A stretch of DNA of 64,000 nucleotides, from positions 1,922,001 to 1,986,000 of the forward strand of contig NZ_CP195119.1 in the NCBI RefSeq assembly GCF_052056915.1, read 5' to 3'. Of the stretch, positions 17,370-26,052 are shown piece by piece. How positions within the stretch are numbered: the first letter of the stretch is position 1; every line of letters starts with the position of its first letter. The translations under genes were made by a program, and so were the position numbers. A model generated the notes under the pieces. That model was not told the origin of the DNA. It did no database searches and saw only the letters and a program-made list of their open reading frames with translations. The stretch comes from MTP4 sp052056915 (GTDB taxonomy: Archaea; Halobacteriota; Methanosarcinia; Methanosarcinales; Methanosarcinaceae).

Positions 17370-17632
17370 GGTTAATTTTCCTCTATCTGCTTTTTTGGCA
17401 TTGCCTTTAATTCATTCGTTAAATATCCGGAATTATCCGTTAAATTCGGAGCAATTTGATTTGGTCAATGAATGCTCGGTAGTCAAACAGATCTTGTTCA
17501 ATTAATATCCGGAGCAGCTTACGATTCATCTGCAACTTACAATATACGGAAATTGTTTACAATCAGGGCTCAGGGTCGAGGGTCTGAATGGTAAAACAAA
17601 ACCGAAAAGAGAACAGATGAAAGAAAGTGGAA

Positions 17633-17710
17633 TGGCGGGCGCGAAGGGATTTGAACCCCCGATTTACAGCTTAGGAGGCTGCCGCCCTATCCTGGCTAGG
17701 CCACGCGCCC
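17633..17710 (-). tRNA. tRNA-Arg (anticodon CCT)
   Basis: A complete cloverleaf on the minus strand. The acceptor GGGCGCG pairs with CGCGCCC, followed by discriminator G and an encoded CCA (17633-17635). The anticodon loop is CTCCTAA, giving CCT, which reads AGG (Arg). The T loop is TTCAAAT. No intron. Confidence 0.93.
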
Positions 17711-17921
17711 ACTTTGACACTCCTGAAACACAGGGATACGAAAGTTCTCTGCTGAGACTGCATTCCAGGCGAGGTGTGCATTATAGCAGTCATAACATAT
17801 ATATTTAATTATCGCTCGGATAAGGAAAAAACTCCCGAAATCCAGGCAAAAAAGGGGATTACATAAACCATTTTCAGATGATGTTGGGAGAAAACTTTAA
17901 TAATCAAGCCCCAGATTTAAC

Positions 17922-17949
17922 GTTAACCACATGATGAAGAGCGGTTAAC
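17922..17949. promoter_or_regulatory. BirA-type biotin operator
   Basis: GTTAACC (17922-17928), 14 nt, GGTTAAC (17943-17949). This is a perfect inverted repeat with the spacing and core (TTAACC-N14-GGTTAA) of the BirA operator known from bacteria and some archaea. It ends one base before the bioB ATG, and a CTTTAATAAT TATA-like box lies about 25 bp upstream, so binding would block transcription start. Confidence 0.75.
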
Positions 17950-17950
17950 A

Positions 17951-18961
17951 ATGAAAGAGAATGCCCCGATAACCCCCCGGATCAAAGACAAGCTTAACAA
18001 AGAGCTTCCTCTGGACGAAGAGGAGGTTATGGAGCTCGCAGCCCTTAATGGGCCTGACCTCTTCGACTTATTTTCCATTGCAAACCGCTTGAGAGCAAAG
18101 CGGGGGAACACTGTAGAGCTCTGCGCAATTACAAACGCAAAAAGAGGACGCTGTCCCGAAGACTGCAGGTTCTGTGCCCAGTCCGCCCACCACGGTCCGG
18201 AAACGGAGGAATATCCCCTGCTAAGCCCCGGGAGGCTCCTTGAAGACGCAAAAAAAGCTGAAAAGGCCGGAGCACACAGATTTTCCATAGTCACAAGCGG
18301 AAACCGCCTGCAGCCAGAAGAACTTGAAAGCGTCCTGGATTCCGTGGAGCAGATAAAAAGCAGGACAGGACTTGAAATCTGCGCTTCCCTCGGAGCCCTG
18401 AGCCCGCAATCGGCAAGAAAGCTGAAAAAAGCCGGAGTTTCAAGAATCCACCACAACCTGGAAAGCTCGGAACGCTTTTTCAGGTGTATTTGCAGCACAC
18501 ATACTTATACCGACCGGATACGGACAATCAGGACTGCAAAGGAAGCCGGGCTCGAAGTCTGTTCAGGCGGAATCATAGGACTCGAGGAGAGCATGGAAGA
18601 CCGGATTAAGCTGGCCTTTACCCTGAGAGAACTGGACGTGGACGCCGTTCCGATCAACATATTAAACCCGATTCCGGGAACTCCGATGGAAAATGCAGCC
18701 CCTCTCCCCCCACTGGAAATCCTTAAAAGCATAGCCCTTTTCAGGCTCATTCTGCCTGAGAAAAATATCAGGCTTGCCGGGGGAAGGGAAAAGAATCTCA
18801 GGGATATGCAAGCCCTTGTCCTTTTTTGCGGAGCAGACGGGTTGATGCTCGGGAACTACCTGACAACTGCAGGGAGAAGTTCGAAAAAAGACCTGCAGAT
18901 GATACGGGATGCGGGACTAAACTTTGAAAACATAGAAACAGGAAGGATAGAGAAACAGTAG
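17951..18961 (+). CDS. bioB: Biotin synthase BioB
   Basis: A radical-SAM enzyme that inserts sulfur into dethiobiotin, 336 residues. The cluster motif is CPEDCRFCAQSAHH (CxxxCxxC). The [2Fe-2S] ligands are plausible at ICASLG and EVCSGGIIGL, with the conserved Arg in IRLAGGRE. Other BioB signatures are NLESS, THTYTDRI, VDAVPINILNPIPGTP and GNYLTTAGR. The start ATG comes immediately after the BirA-type operator, so the leader is very short or absent. It is followed after 10 bp by bioY, which ties it to biotin. No bioA, bioD or bioF lies in the window, so the dethiobiotin source is unknown. Confidence 0.93.
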   Translation: MKENAPITPRIKDKLNKELPLDEEEVMELAALNGPDLFDLFSIANRLRAKRGNTVELCAITNAKRGRCPEDCRFCAQSAHHGPETEEYPLLSPGRLLEDAKKAEKAGAHRFSIVTSGNRLQPEELESVLDSVEQIKSRTGLEICASLGALSPQSARKLKKAGVSRIHHNLESSERFFRCICSTHTYTDRIRTIRTAKEAGLEVCSGGIIGLEESMEDRIKLAFTLRELDVDAVPINILNPIPGTPMENAAPLPPLEILKSIALFRLILPEKNIRLAGGREKNLRDMQALVLFCGADGLMLGNYLTTAGRSSKKDLQMIRDAGLNFENIETGRIEKQ

Positions 18962-18971
18962 AGATGAAAGA

Positions 18972-19526
18972 ATGAAAGGGAAAAACAAAGCAGGAAGCGT
19001 TGCCCAATCCTCGGAACTTAGAAAAATGGTTTTTGCGTCCCTTTTCGCCGCAATGACAGCAGCAGGGGCGTACATAAGGATCCCGCTTCTCATATCCCCG
19101 GTGCCTGTTACCATGCAGACCCTCTTTGTCTTCCTGGCAGGGAGCATGCTTAAGAGCAAATGGGGCACCCTCTGCATGCTGGTATACGCCCTGCTGGGGA
19201 TTGCGGGGATGCCCGTCTTTGCAGGCGGGGCTTCGGGGCCAGGAGTGATCCTGGGGCCAACCGGAGGGTATATAATAGGCTTCATACTTGCGGCATTTGT
19301 AATCGGGTACCTGAGTGAGAAGAGTGGAAAAACCGACTATCTCTCAAACGCCCTGTATATCGGCATAGGGCTCGTAATCGTCTATGCCCTGGGGGTGGCC
19401 CAGATGGCACTTGTCGGTAAACTGGACCTCCTGCAGGCAATAACCCTGGGGGTACTTCCATTCATACCCGGAGACCTCCTGAAACTGGCAGTTGCGGCCC
19501 ATATAGCATCCAGGTACAGGATATGA
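18972..19526 (+). CDS. bioY: Biotin transporter substrate-binding subunit BioY
   Basis: The S component of an ECF-type biotin transporter, 184 residues with about six membrane helices. Typical BioY motifs: FASLFAAMTAAGAYIRIPL, VPVTMQTLFV, and a LLGIAGMPVFAGG - GPTGGYIIGF signature. It binds biotin in the membrane and works with the energising ATPases and T subunit encoded just downstream. The 10-bp gap from bioB and the shared operator indicate one biotin-controlled operon. Confidence 0.95.
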   Translation: MKGKNKAGSVAQSSELRKMVFASLFAAMTAAGAYIRIPLLISPVPVTMQTLFVFLAGSMLKSKWGTLCMLVYALLGIAGMPVFAGGASGPGVILGPTGGYIIGFILAAFVIGYLSEKSGKTDYLSNALYIGIGLVIVYALGVAQMALVGKLDLLQAITLGVLPFIPGDLLKLAVAAHIASRYRI

Positions 19527-19554
19527 AAAAGTAAGCAGGACGGGAAAAGCGGCA

Positions 19555-19703
19555 AAGAGATAAAAACCAGCAAAGACCCGAAAATCGCAAGAAGCCAGAA
19601 ACAGCAAGAAGTCAAAAAAAGCAAGAAGCCAGAAACAGCAAAGAGCCGGAAATAGCAAAAAGTCAAAAAAAGCAAGAAGCCGGAAACAACAAAGAGCCAA
19701 AAA
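19555..19703. repeat. Low-complexity AGCAAGAAGCC-type repeats between bioY and ecfA
   Basis: Degenerate direct repeats of the forms AGCAAGAAGCCAGAAAC and AGCAAAGAGCC fill the 180-bp gap. No gene, no terminator and no clear new promoter are seen, so read-through from bioY is likely. Confidence 0.6.
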
Positions 19704-19705
19704 CA

Positions 19706-20530
19706 ATGATCAGAGTAGAGGATCTGAGCTACAACTTCCCTGATGGGACACGGGGCCTGAAGAAAATTAACCTCGAAATAGAAAGAGGGGAATTCCTGGG
19801 AATAGTTGGCAGAAACGGCTCGGGAAAGTCCACCCTTGTTCGGCACCTGAACGGGCTTTTGAACCCGACGGAAGGGAAAGTATACGTAAAAGGAATGGAC
19901 ACAGCAGACCCTTCAAACCTGCTCAAAATCCGGCAGACCGTAGGCATGGTCTTCCAGAATCCCTACACCCAGTTCGTGGGCACAACCCTGGAAGAAGACG
20001 TGGCTTTCGGGCCTGAGAACCTTGCCCTGCCCCCTGAAGAAATCCGGGAAAGGGTAGACAGGGCGCTTGAAGTGGTGGGGCTTGAGAATTACAAAAACCA
20101 TTCCCCAAAAACCCTTAGCGGAGGGCAGAGCCAGTGTGCGGCTATCGCCTCGGCCCTTGCGATGAAATCCGAATGCATTGTTTTTGACGAAATAAGCTCC
20201 ATGCTGGACTCAAGGTCCAGGGAACAGGTCCGGGAAATCCTCCGGAAACTGAGGGGAAAAGCCCGGACCATCGTGTATGTTACCCACAGGCTCGAAGAAG
20301 TCCTGTACGCCGACAGAATTCTCGTGATGGACCGGGGGCAAATAGTGCGGGAAGGAAATCCGAAAACCGTTTTCAAAACCCCTGAACTCGGAGAATTCGG
20401 CCTGGAACTGCCCCCAATCGTGGAACTGCTGAACAGCCTGGAAGCAGGCGGACTTGCCCTGGAATGGGCCCGGCTGGCTTCAATCGAAAACCTTGCGGAG
20501 GAGATATGGGAATCAAGGTGGAAAATCTGA
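19706..20530 (+). CDS. ecfA1: ECF transporter ATPase, first subunit
   Basis: A CbiO-like ATPase, 274 residues. Walker A is GRNGSGKST, with a Q-loop at MVFQNPYTQFVGTTLEEDVAFGPEN (the ECF-type FGPxN motif). The signature LSGGQSQCAAIASAL is atypical after GGQ, and Walker B is CIVFDEISSMLD, where most family members have DEPTSMLD. The C terminus is helical. It pairs with the second ATPase and with EcfT to energise BioY. The next gene starts 25 bp inside its 3' end. Confidence 0.9.
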   Translation: MIRVEDLSYNFPDGTRGLKKINLEIERGEFLGIVGRNGSGKSTLVRHLNGLLNPTEGKVYVKGMDTADPSNLLKIRQTVGMVFQNPYTQFVGTTLEEDVAFGPENLALPPEEIRERVDRALEVVGLENYKNHSPKTLSGGQSQCAAIASALAMKSECIVFDEISSMLDSRSREQVREILRKLRGKARTIVYVTHRLEEVLYADRILVMDRGQIVREGNPKTVFKTPELGEFGLELPPIVELLNSLEAGGLALEWARLASIENLAEEIWESRWKI

Positions 20531-21441
20531 GCTATTCCTATTCCGGGAACCGGAAAGGAAAGCCTGCCCTGGAAAATGTCTCCATTGAGATTGAGAAAGG
20601 GGAATTTGCCGTCATCTCCGGAGCCGCAGGAGCCGGGAAATCTACACTCATCAAACATTTAAACGGAATTTTCCTCCCCCAGGAAGGCAGGGTGACCGTG
20701 GATGGCCTGGACACCCGGACCCGGGAAGTGCGCAGAAAGGTAGGCATGCTTTTCCAGCATTCCCAGAACCAGCTCTTCGAGGAGACCGTATACAGGGAAA
20801 TTACCTTCGGACCTTCTAACTTCGGGATTCTGGGAGAAGAACTTGAAAAAAGGGTGCATGAGACCCTGCCCCTCGTACACCTCGATACCGGAATCCTGGA
20901 CCGCTCCCCATTCAGCCTGAGCGGGGGAGAGAAACGCCGGGTTGCGCTTGCGGGAATCCTGGCGCTTCGCCCGGCCTACCTGGTGCTGGACGAACCCACT
21001 GCGGGCCTGGATCCCGAAGGCAGGGCCAAACTGCTCGGAAGGCTTCAAAATATCCATCGAAAAGGAGTAGGAATCGTCGTTGTGTCCCACACCCTGGAAG
21101 AAATCCTGCCCTTCGCCCAGAAGGTCATTTCGATGGAAGAGGGCAGGATCGTGTTTACAGGAAGCCCGGAAGAATACCTAAGGGCAGGGTATTCCCCGGT
21201 GCCTCCGCTTGCCAGGCTTATGAAAGAGCTGAATAAGAAGGGAGCCAACCTCAGGGAGAGCATTTTTACGGCAGAAGAGGCCTTGAAAGAGCTTAAAAAA
21301 CTCAGGATGGAAAAGCAGGAGAGAGATCGGGGAATATCAGAGAAGGGAGCAGCGGAGAAAAAAATAGAGGAGAAAAAAATAGAGGAGAAAAAAATAGAGG
21401 AGAAAAAAATAGAGGAGAAGGAGGCGCAGGACAATGCCTGA
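20506..21441 (+). CDS. ecfA2: ECF transporter ATPase, second subunit
   Basis: The partner ATPase, about 311 residues. Walker A is GAAGAGKST, the Q-loop region is MLFQHSQNQLFEETVYREITFGPSN, the signature is LSGGEKRRVALAG, and Walker B is YLVLDEPTAGLDP. The longer frame from 20464 is not needed: ATG 20506 follows GGAGGAG at 20497-20503 and begins with the usual KVENLSYSY. It overlaps the previous gene by 25 bp. The C-terminal tail is charged, with four KKIEE repeats encoded by a 15-bp DNA repeat (about 21358-21420), probably dispensable. Confidence 0.92.
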   Translation: MGIKVENLSYSYSGNRKGKPALENVSIEIEKGEFAVISGAAGAGKSTLIKHLNGIFLPQEGRVTVDGLDTRTREVRRKVGMLFQHSQNQLFEETVYREITFGPSNFGILGEELEKRVHETLPLVHLDTGILDRSPFSLSGGEKRRVALAGILALRPAYLVLDEPTAGLDPEGRAKLLGRLQNIHRKGVGIVVVSHTLEEILPFAQKVISMEEGRIVFTGSPEEYLRAGYSPVPPLARLMKELNKKGANLRESIFTAEEALKELKKLRMEKQERDRGISEKGAAEKKIEEKKIEEKKIEEKKIEEKEAQDNA

Positions 21442-22207
21442 GACTGCATTCAACTACGTCTATGGGGATTCCCTCCTGCACAGGCTGGACCCCAGGACCA
21501 AGCTTGCGGCAGTGATGTGCCTGAGCATCCTCGTCTTCAGGGAGGAGAGTTTTGCCGGGATGGGGCTGCTTATTGCATTTTTCCTTTTGCTCACGTGGAT
21601 TTCGGGAGTACACCTTTCCTTTTTGCTCAGGTCGGTCCGTCCCCTGCTCTTCTTTATTTTCGTCATCTTTTGCTTCCAGCTCTTTGCAACGAAAGGGACG
21701 CCTATTATCCCTCTGCCGGTGCTCTCGCCTACCTTTGAAGGACTGAGGTTAGGGACCCTGCTTTCCTTACGTTTCGGGCTGCTCCTGCTCTATGCGGCCC
21801 TCCTTACGGCAAGTACCCTCCCGAGCCAGATTACTAACGGGATCGAGCACCTGCTCCGCCCCCTGCCCCTCCGCCGCCTTGGGGTGACTTCCTTCGACCT
21901 GGCCACCATGATGTCACTCTCCATCCGCTTCCTCCCCAGTTTCCTGGAAAATGCGGCAACGATCAGGGCAGCCCAACTAGCCAGGGGCCTTGACCTCAAG
22001 CACGACCTGCGCAGGGGGACCACGGCAATTGCAGTGCCCCTGATAAGGAGGTCGATCCTCTCGGCAGAAGAAGTGACCGAAGCCATGGAAAGCAGGTGCT
22101 ACCAGGGACAGTGCCGGACCTCCCTCCACGAACTCAGGATGCAGAAACTCGATTGGATAGCTCTGCTGGGGCTCGGGGCATTTTCCCTTTTCATTTTCTT
22201 GCTTTGA
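21434..22207 (+). CDS. ecfT: ECF transporter transmembrane subunit EcfT
   Basis: The CbiQ/EcfT-family coupling subunit, 257 residues. It shows the start DSLLHRLDPRTKL, five to six membrane helices, and the cytoplasmic coupling segment with an AxR motif (AAQLARGLDL; EAMESRCYQG). It overlaps ecfA2 by 8 bp, so the five genes bioB to ecfT form one transcription unit. It joins the two ATPases to BioY. Such T subunits can be shared with other S components, but none is adjacent here. Confidence 0.92.
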   Translation: MPETAFNYVYGDSLLHRLDPRTKLAAVMCLSILVFREESFAGMGLLIAFFLLLTWISGVHLSFLLRSVRPLLFFIFVIFCFQLFATKGTPIIPLPVLSPTFEGLRLGTLLSLRFGLLLLYAALLTASTLPSQITNGIEHLLRPLPLRRLGVTSFDLATMMSLSIRFLPSFLENAATIRAAQLARGLDLKHDLRRGTTAIAVPLIRRSILSAEEVTEAMESRCYQGQCRTSLHELRMQKLDWIALLGLGAFSLFIFLL

Positions 22208-22342
22208 AAGTAATCCCTAATTATTCCCAATTCGTTTTCTGCTTTGAAAGACATCCCTCTTCTCGCTTTGAAAGGCATCCACTAATCGAATTTTGAGTCC
22301 TTCACTTGAACCCCTGAATGCCGAAGTTTTTCGAAAAAAATT

Positions 22343-22368
22343 AATATATGAATGGTTGTTCATATATT
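22343..22368. promoter_or_regulatory. ArsR/SmtB-type operator overlapping the TATA box
   Basis: AATATATGAA (22343-22352), TGGTTG, TTCATATATT (22359-22368): a perfect 10-6-10 inverted repeat with the ATATGAA/TTCATAT cores of SmtB/CzrA-family operators. It contains the TATA-like TTAATATA and ends one base before the first good ATG of the arsR gene, so a bound dimer would block initiation. Confidence 0.75.
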
Positions 22369-22369
22369 C

Positions 22370-22717
22370 ATGAAAGAAAAGTGTGAAAGAGTGAATGCCC
22401 GGGAAATAGAGGGAATGCTGCAAGCAGTCCCTGAAGCCGAAAGCATTGCCCGGGTAGCAGAGGTCTTCAAAGCTCTTCATTCGGACACCCGATTAAAAAT
22501 TCTCTTTCTACTCAGGCAAAAAGAGCTGTGCGTTTGTGAACTCGAACAAGCCCTGGACGTTACCCAGTCTGCAGTCTCGCACAGTCTCCGGACCCTCAGG
22601 CAGCTTGACCTGGTGCGGGTCAGGCGCGAGGGAAAATTCACGGTTTACTATATCGCAGACGAACACGTGCGTATGCTGATTGAGATGTGCCTGGAACACG
22701 TGGAGGAAAAAGCATGA
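22370..22717 (+). CDS. ArsR-family metal-responsive repressor
   Basis: A winged-helix repressor of about 115 residues. The core is VFKALHSDTRLKILFLL, then ELCVCELEQALDVTQSAVSHSLRTLRQLDLVRVRREGKFTVYYIAD. ELCVCEL is the classic ELCVCDL metal-site motif, with the two Cys of an As/Cd/Pb-type site. The first ATG (22352) lies inside the operator, so the start is probably ATG 22370, GTG 22391 or ATG 22415. The stop overlaps the start of the metal permease, so it regulates a two-gene operon. Confidence 0.92.
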   Translation: MKEKCERVNAREIEGMLQAVPEAESIARVAEVFKALHSDTRLKILFLLRQKELCVCELEQALDVTQSAVSHSLRTLRQLDLVRVRREGKFTVYYIADEHVRMLIEMCLEHVEEKA

Positions 22718-24210
22718 GCCTTGAAATCCTCCCCCCTATCCTCACCCTGTTTTCGGGCATCCTGCTGGCCTCCTGGGAAATCTTCGTGGAAGCCGCCCCT
22801 TACCTTATCTTCGGGTTCGGAATCGCGGGGCTCCTGAACATCCTAGTCCCGGACCAAAAAATAGTGGAATACCTGGGAAGCTCCGCCGGGAAAGTCCGTT
22901 CGGTAATCAACGCCTCCCTGGCAGGCCTACCTCTCCCTCTCTGCTCCTGCGGCGTAATCCCTGCTGCCATGTCAATCCGGAAAAGGGGAGCGAACAGGGG
23001 AGCTACCCTCTCTTTCCTGATCTCAACCCCCCAGACCGGCGTAGACTCCATAGCCATCACCTACGCACTGCTTGACCCCCTGATGACAATATTCCGCCCC
23101 ATTGCAACCCTTGTAACGGCCATCCTGGCAGGACTTGCAGACAACCTGCTGATAGGAGAGGAGGAGAAAAAAGAGGAAAATAAAAAGAAAGACGAAAAGA
23201 AAGACGAAAAGAAAGACGAAAAGAAAGACGATCAGGGGAAAAAAACAGGCTTATTTGCCGTCTCCACCCTCCCCGGAACTTCAGCCCTTACTTCAACCTC
23301 GGGAAAGGACAGCTATTCTTCTTGCGACTCTGAATGCGGCTCTACCTGCAGCCCTACTTGCGGTTGCCGTTCACTCGAAAACCCCGCCCCCGGAAAAACA
23401 GAGGCTTCAAACCCCGTGACCCTCAACAAACCCACCACGGAAAAAATCAGCCATCTTACCCTTTCCTCTCAAACTGTTTCAACTCAAACTGTTTCAACTC
23501 AAACGATTCCAACTCAAACGATTCCAACTAAGAATCATTCACCTAATCTTTCACAAGACGAAACGGCCTCATGCGGATGCAGCTGCGGGTGCGGCGGAAA
23601 CGAAAGTAAAGAGGACAGGAAAAGCCAGGAAATCGGGAAAGGCAAAAAACCCTTGCAGACCCGGCTCTTCGAAGGCATGAAGTATGCTTACATCGAACTC
23701 CTTGGGGACATCTCGAAATGGATGCTTATAGGAATCCTGTTTGCAGGCATCATTTCCTACCTTGTCCCGGAAAGCCTGATCAGGGACTACCTGGGAGGAG
23801 GGCTCAGCTCGATGCTGGTCATGCTTGTGGTGGGAATCCCCCTCTACATCTGCGCAACCGCCTCGACCCCCCTCGCCGCGACCCTGGTAGCCAAAGGAAT
23901 GAGCCCGGGAGCAGCCTTCGTATTCCTTCTGGCAGGCCCGGCAACCAATGCCGCAACCGTGACAATGGTCGCCCGTTTCCTCGGGAAGCGTTCTGCAGCC
24001 CTTTACCTGGGAGTGATCTCCCTTTGTGCCCTGGGAGCAGGGGTCCTGCTGGACTCCCTCTACCTGAAACTGGGGATCAGCGCGACGGCGACCCTGGGAA
24101 GCGCAGGCGAAATGCTCCCGGAAACCGTAAAGCTTGGATTTGCAGCCCTCCTCCTCCCCCTGATGCTTTACGGGACCTTCCGGCAAAAAAAAGAATGTGG
24201 GTGCCATTGA
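22714..24210 (+). CDS. SO_0444-type permease (Cu/Zn efflux family) with Cys-rich loop
   Basis: A permease of the DUF318/YraQ superfamily, about 498 residues, with two homologous membrane halves. The first half has IFGFGIAGLLNILVP, LPLPLCSCGVIPAA and STPQTGVDSIAI; the second has CATASTPLAA and LLAGPATNAATV. A roughly 190-residue cytosolic loop between the halves contains a Lys/Glu repeat, then CDSECGSTCSPTCGC and CGCSCGCGG, likely metal-binding. Start: ATG 22714 overlaps the arsR stop (ATGA) and follows GGAGG with 7-nt spacing. The substrate could be Zn, Cu or arsenite; the upstream ArsR supports metal efflux. Confidence 0.88.
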   Translation: MSLEILPPILTLFSGILLASWEIFVEAAPYLIFGFGIAGLLNILVPDQKIVEYLGSSAGKVRSVINASLAGLPLPLCSCGVIPAAMSIRKRGANRGATLSFLISTPQTGVDSIAITYALLDPLMTIFRPIATLVTAILAGLADNLLIGEEEKKEENKKKDEKKDEKKDEKKDDQGKKTGLFAVSTLPGTSALTSTSGKDSYSSCDSECGSTCSPTCGCRSLENPAPGKTEASNPVTLNKPTTEKISHLTLSSQTVSTQTVSTQTIPTQTIPTKNHSPNLSQDETASCGCSCGCGGNESKEDRKSQEIGKGKKPLQTRLFEGMKYAYIELLGDISKWMLIGILFAGIISYLVPESLIRDYLGGGLSSMLVMLVVGIPLYICATASTPLAATLVAKGMSPGAAFVFLLAGPATNAATVTMVARFLGKRSAALYLGVISLCALGAGVLLDSLYLKLGISATATLGSAGEMLPETVKLGFAALLLPLMLYGTFRQKKECGCH

Positions 24211-24259
24211 AAAAAAAGGTATACGAATGATATAAATTCGCATAAATTGAATTACCTGT

Positions 24260-24829
24260 ATGCAGGAAAATCCCAATCCAATCGAAAAAAAGGATGTAGA
24301 AGCAGATACCTCCAAAGCCGCCCCTGAGCCGGAAGAAGGAGCCGGAAAAAAGGCTGAAAAAGAAGTAGAAGTAAAAGCTGAAGTGGAAACTGCAAAAGAA
24401 GAGGCAGAAGAAGCAAAAGAAGAGGCTGCTGAGGAAGAAAAGGTTATCGAGGAAAAGCTTCCCGAAGAAGAGATAGTTGTAGTAGAAGCAGCTGAAGAAG
24501 CAAAAGAAGCAGCTGAAGAAGCAACTGAAGAAGCAACTGAAGAAGCAAAAGAGACCGCTGGAGAAGCTGAAGAAAGAGTGGAGGGAGCCGAGGAGACTAA
24601 AGAAGAGCGCACCTCCTACACCATGAAACGCACCCTGACAAAAAGCAAAAGCAACAAGATGCTCTTCGGGGTCTGCGGGGGCATCGGGGAGTACTTCGGG
24701 ATAGACCCGACACTTATCAGGCTTGCCTTCGTACTCCTCGCTTTCCTGAACGGGATAGGTATTGTCATCTACATCATACTTGCAGTTATTATGCCTTCGG
24801 AAAGCGGCGTCGAGATGGGAAAAGAATAG
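24260..24829 (+). CDS. PspC-domain membrane protein with long acidic N-terminal region
   Basis: A 189-residue protein. Residues 1 to about 120 are a low-complexity Glu/Ala/Lys region (AEEATEEATEEAKE-type repeats), highly acidic and probably helical. Residues about 125-185 are a PspC domain: KMLFGVCGGIGEYFGIDPTLIRL, then a membrane helix AFVLLAFLNGIGIVIYIILAVIMP. PspC proteins sit in the membrane and respond to envelope stress in bacteria; the archaeal role is unknown. Its stop codon is directly followed by the ATG of the next gene, so the two are co-translated. Confidence 0.85.
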   Translation: MQENPNPIEKKDVEADTSKAAPEPEEGAGKKAEKEVEVKAEVETAKEEAEEAKEEAAEEEKVIEEKLPEEEIVVVEAAEEAKEAAEEATEEATEEAKETAGEAEERVEGAEETKEERTSYTMKRTLTKSKSNKMLFGVCGGIGEYFGIDPTLIRLAFVLLAFLNGIGIVIYIILAVIMPSESGVEMGKE

Positions 24830-25045
24830 ATGGGGCCCGAACAGGCAGGGAAGACAGCAGAGGCAGAAAAAATATACAGGGTGGAGCGCGGAAAGCTTCT
24901 TGGTGCTATTATATTGATAATTGGTATTTACCTCGTGCTGGACGAACTGAGCGAATACACAGCTTTCTGGTGGCTCAGAGAGCTCTTCTTTCCCGCAATA
25001 TTCATCCTTGGAGGAGCCTGGCTGCTACACAAAAATCGGGAGTAA
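24830..25045 (+). CDS. Small DUF5668/LiaF-TM-like membrane protein
   Basis: 71 residues with two predicted membrane helices (LLGAIILIIGIYLVLDEL and LFFPAIFILGGAWLLH), the pattern of the short DUF5668 / LiaF transmembrane domain often found with PspC. It begins immediately after the PspC gene stop. It is probably a partner in the same membrane module. Confidence 0.75.
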   Translation: MGPEQAGKTAEAEKIYRVERGKLLGAIILIIGIYLVLDELSEYTAFWWLRELFFPAIFILGGAWLLHKNRE

Positions 25046-25512
25046 AAGCGAGAGAGTTATCGGGAATTCCAAAACCTTTCATTACCAGACAGATTTATTT
25101 CAATATTTTGTTGAAGCAATTCAACTACCTTTTTTAACTCCGAAGGAGGGAAGTTCCCTTCCTAAACAGCCGAAGGAAGCGGGGAGGGGTAGTTCACTAT
25201 TTTCTGTATACACCCTACAAGGGGCGATTCTGTCCCGACCCTTTCTATTCTAATCTATTCTCCGGACCCGCACCATTAAAATCCATTCCACACGCCCCCG
25301 TTAAATAATAAAACATTCCATCCTGCCCCGAGGTTCCGGAACTCACCTTCCCTACACCCAAAAAGCTTCCAGATAACGAAAAAAGAACTCCAAAGTAAAA
25401 AGGACTCAAAAAGAAGCGAGAAAACTATCCGAAAAAGAAATTAGAGAAAAAATAACTGGAAAAATATATTGCAAAAAAAATGAAACAAAATGAAACAAAA
25501 TGAAAAAACTAG
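25046..25512. other. Intergenic, no gene seen
   Basis: AT-rich DNA between the DUF5668 gene and tRNA-Arg, with several A-runs near 25380-25510. One CCGAAGGA motif is repeated (25140 and 25173). No gene, operator or stable hairpin is evident. Confidence 0.5.
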
Positions 25513-25587
25513 CGGGCCCGAGAGGATTCGAACCCCTGACATTCGGGTTAGAAGCCCGACGCTATATCCTGGCTAAGCCACGAGCCC
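25513..25587 (-). tRNA. tRNA-Arg (anticodon TCT)
   Basis: A minus-strand cloverleaf. The acceptor GGGCTCG pairs with CGGGCCC (one G-T), discriminator G. The anticodon loop is CTTCTAA, giving TCT, which reads AGA (Arg). The T loop is TTCGAAT. CCA is not encoded (CTA follows). No intron. Confidence 0.93.
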
Positions 25588-25835
25588 ACTTTGCTTTTCA
25601 TACTACGAGAGTACGAAATAGGCCTTTAAAGATAAAAGCCTTTTGCATGAAAGCGAATCCGGATATTGTAAAGAATCTTAAAATATTTATGTGGAAGCGG
25701 AATTGTAATATACATTCAGTAAATACCCGCTATAGTCCGGATCTTTCTGAATATTGTAAATATGCTCATTCCCGAAAGCTTTTGGGTCCCCCTTGAAGGC
25801 TTTGAAGAGCACTGAAACATTAAGAGCCCGCGACG

Positions 25836-25931
25836 AAATAGCCTGTGCAACTTATTATTCATTGTAACTTCGATTGGAGACCTTGATCTTGAAAATTAAT
25901 ATGTTCAATCGGAAATGTGCAGAGGTTGTTT
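25836..25931 (+). ncRNA. Structured element, copy 1 (upstream of ilvE)
   Basis: One of two related roughly 95-bp elements in the window (the other at 43774-43869). The outer stem AAATAGCCTGTGCA (25836-25849) pairs with TGCAGAGGTTGTTT (25918-25931) with a single G-G mismatch and G-T pairs. Inside, CGATTG (25871-25876) pairs with CAATCG (25906-25911). Conserved unpaired sequence: GTAACTTCGATTGG and CTTGAT.TTGAAAAT. It lies about 120 bp before ilvE. It could be a small RNA or a mobile palindromic repeat; the strand is not certain. Confidence 0.5.
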
Positions 25932-26052
25932 AGTGGCAGGGTCCGAGACCTGGAATTTTGAATTGAGGATTATACATCAAAGATTATATTAGATTGAAAG
26001 CATCAAGGAAGTACAGCATACAGCTTATAAAAATTACAGAGAAGATGATGTT

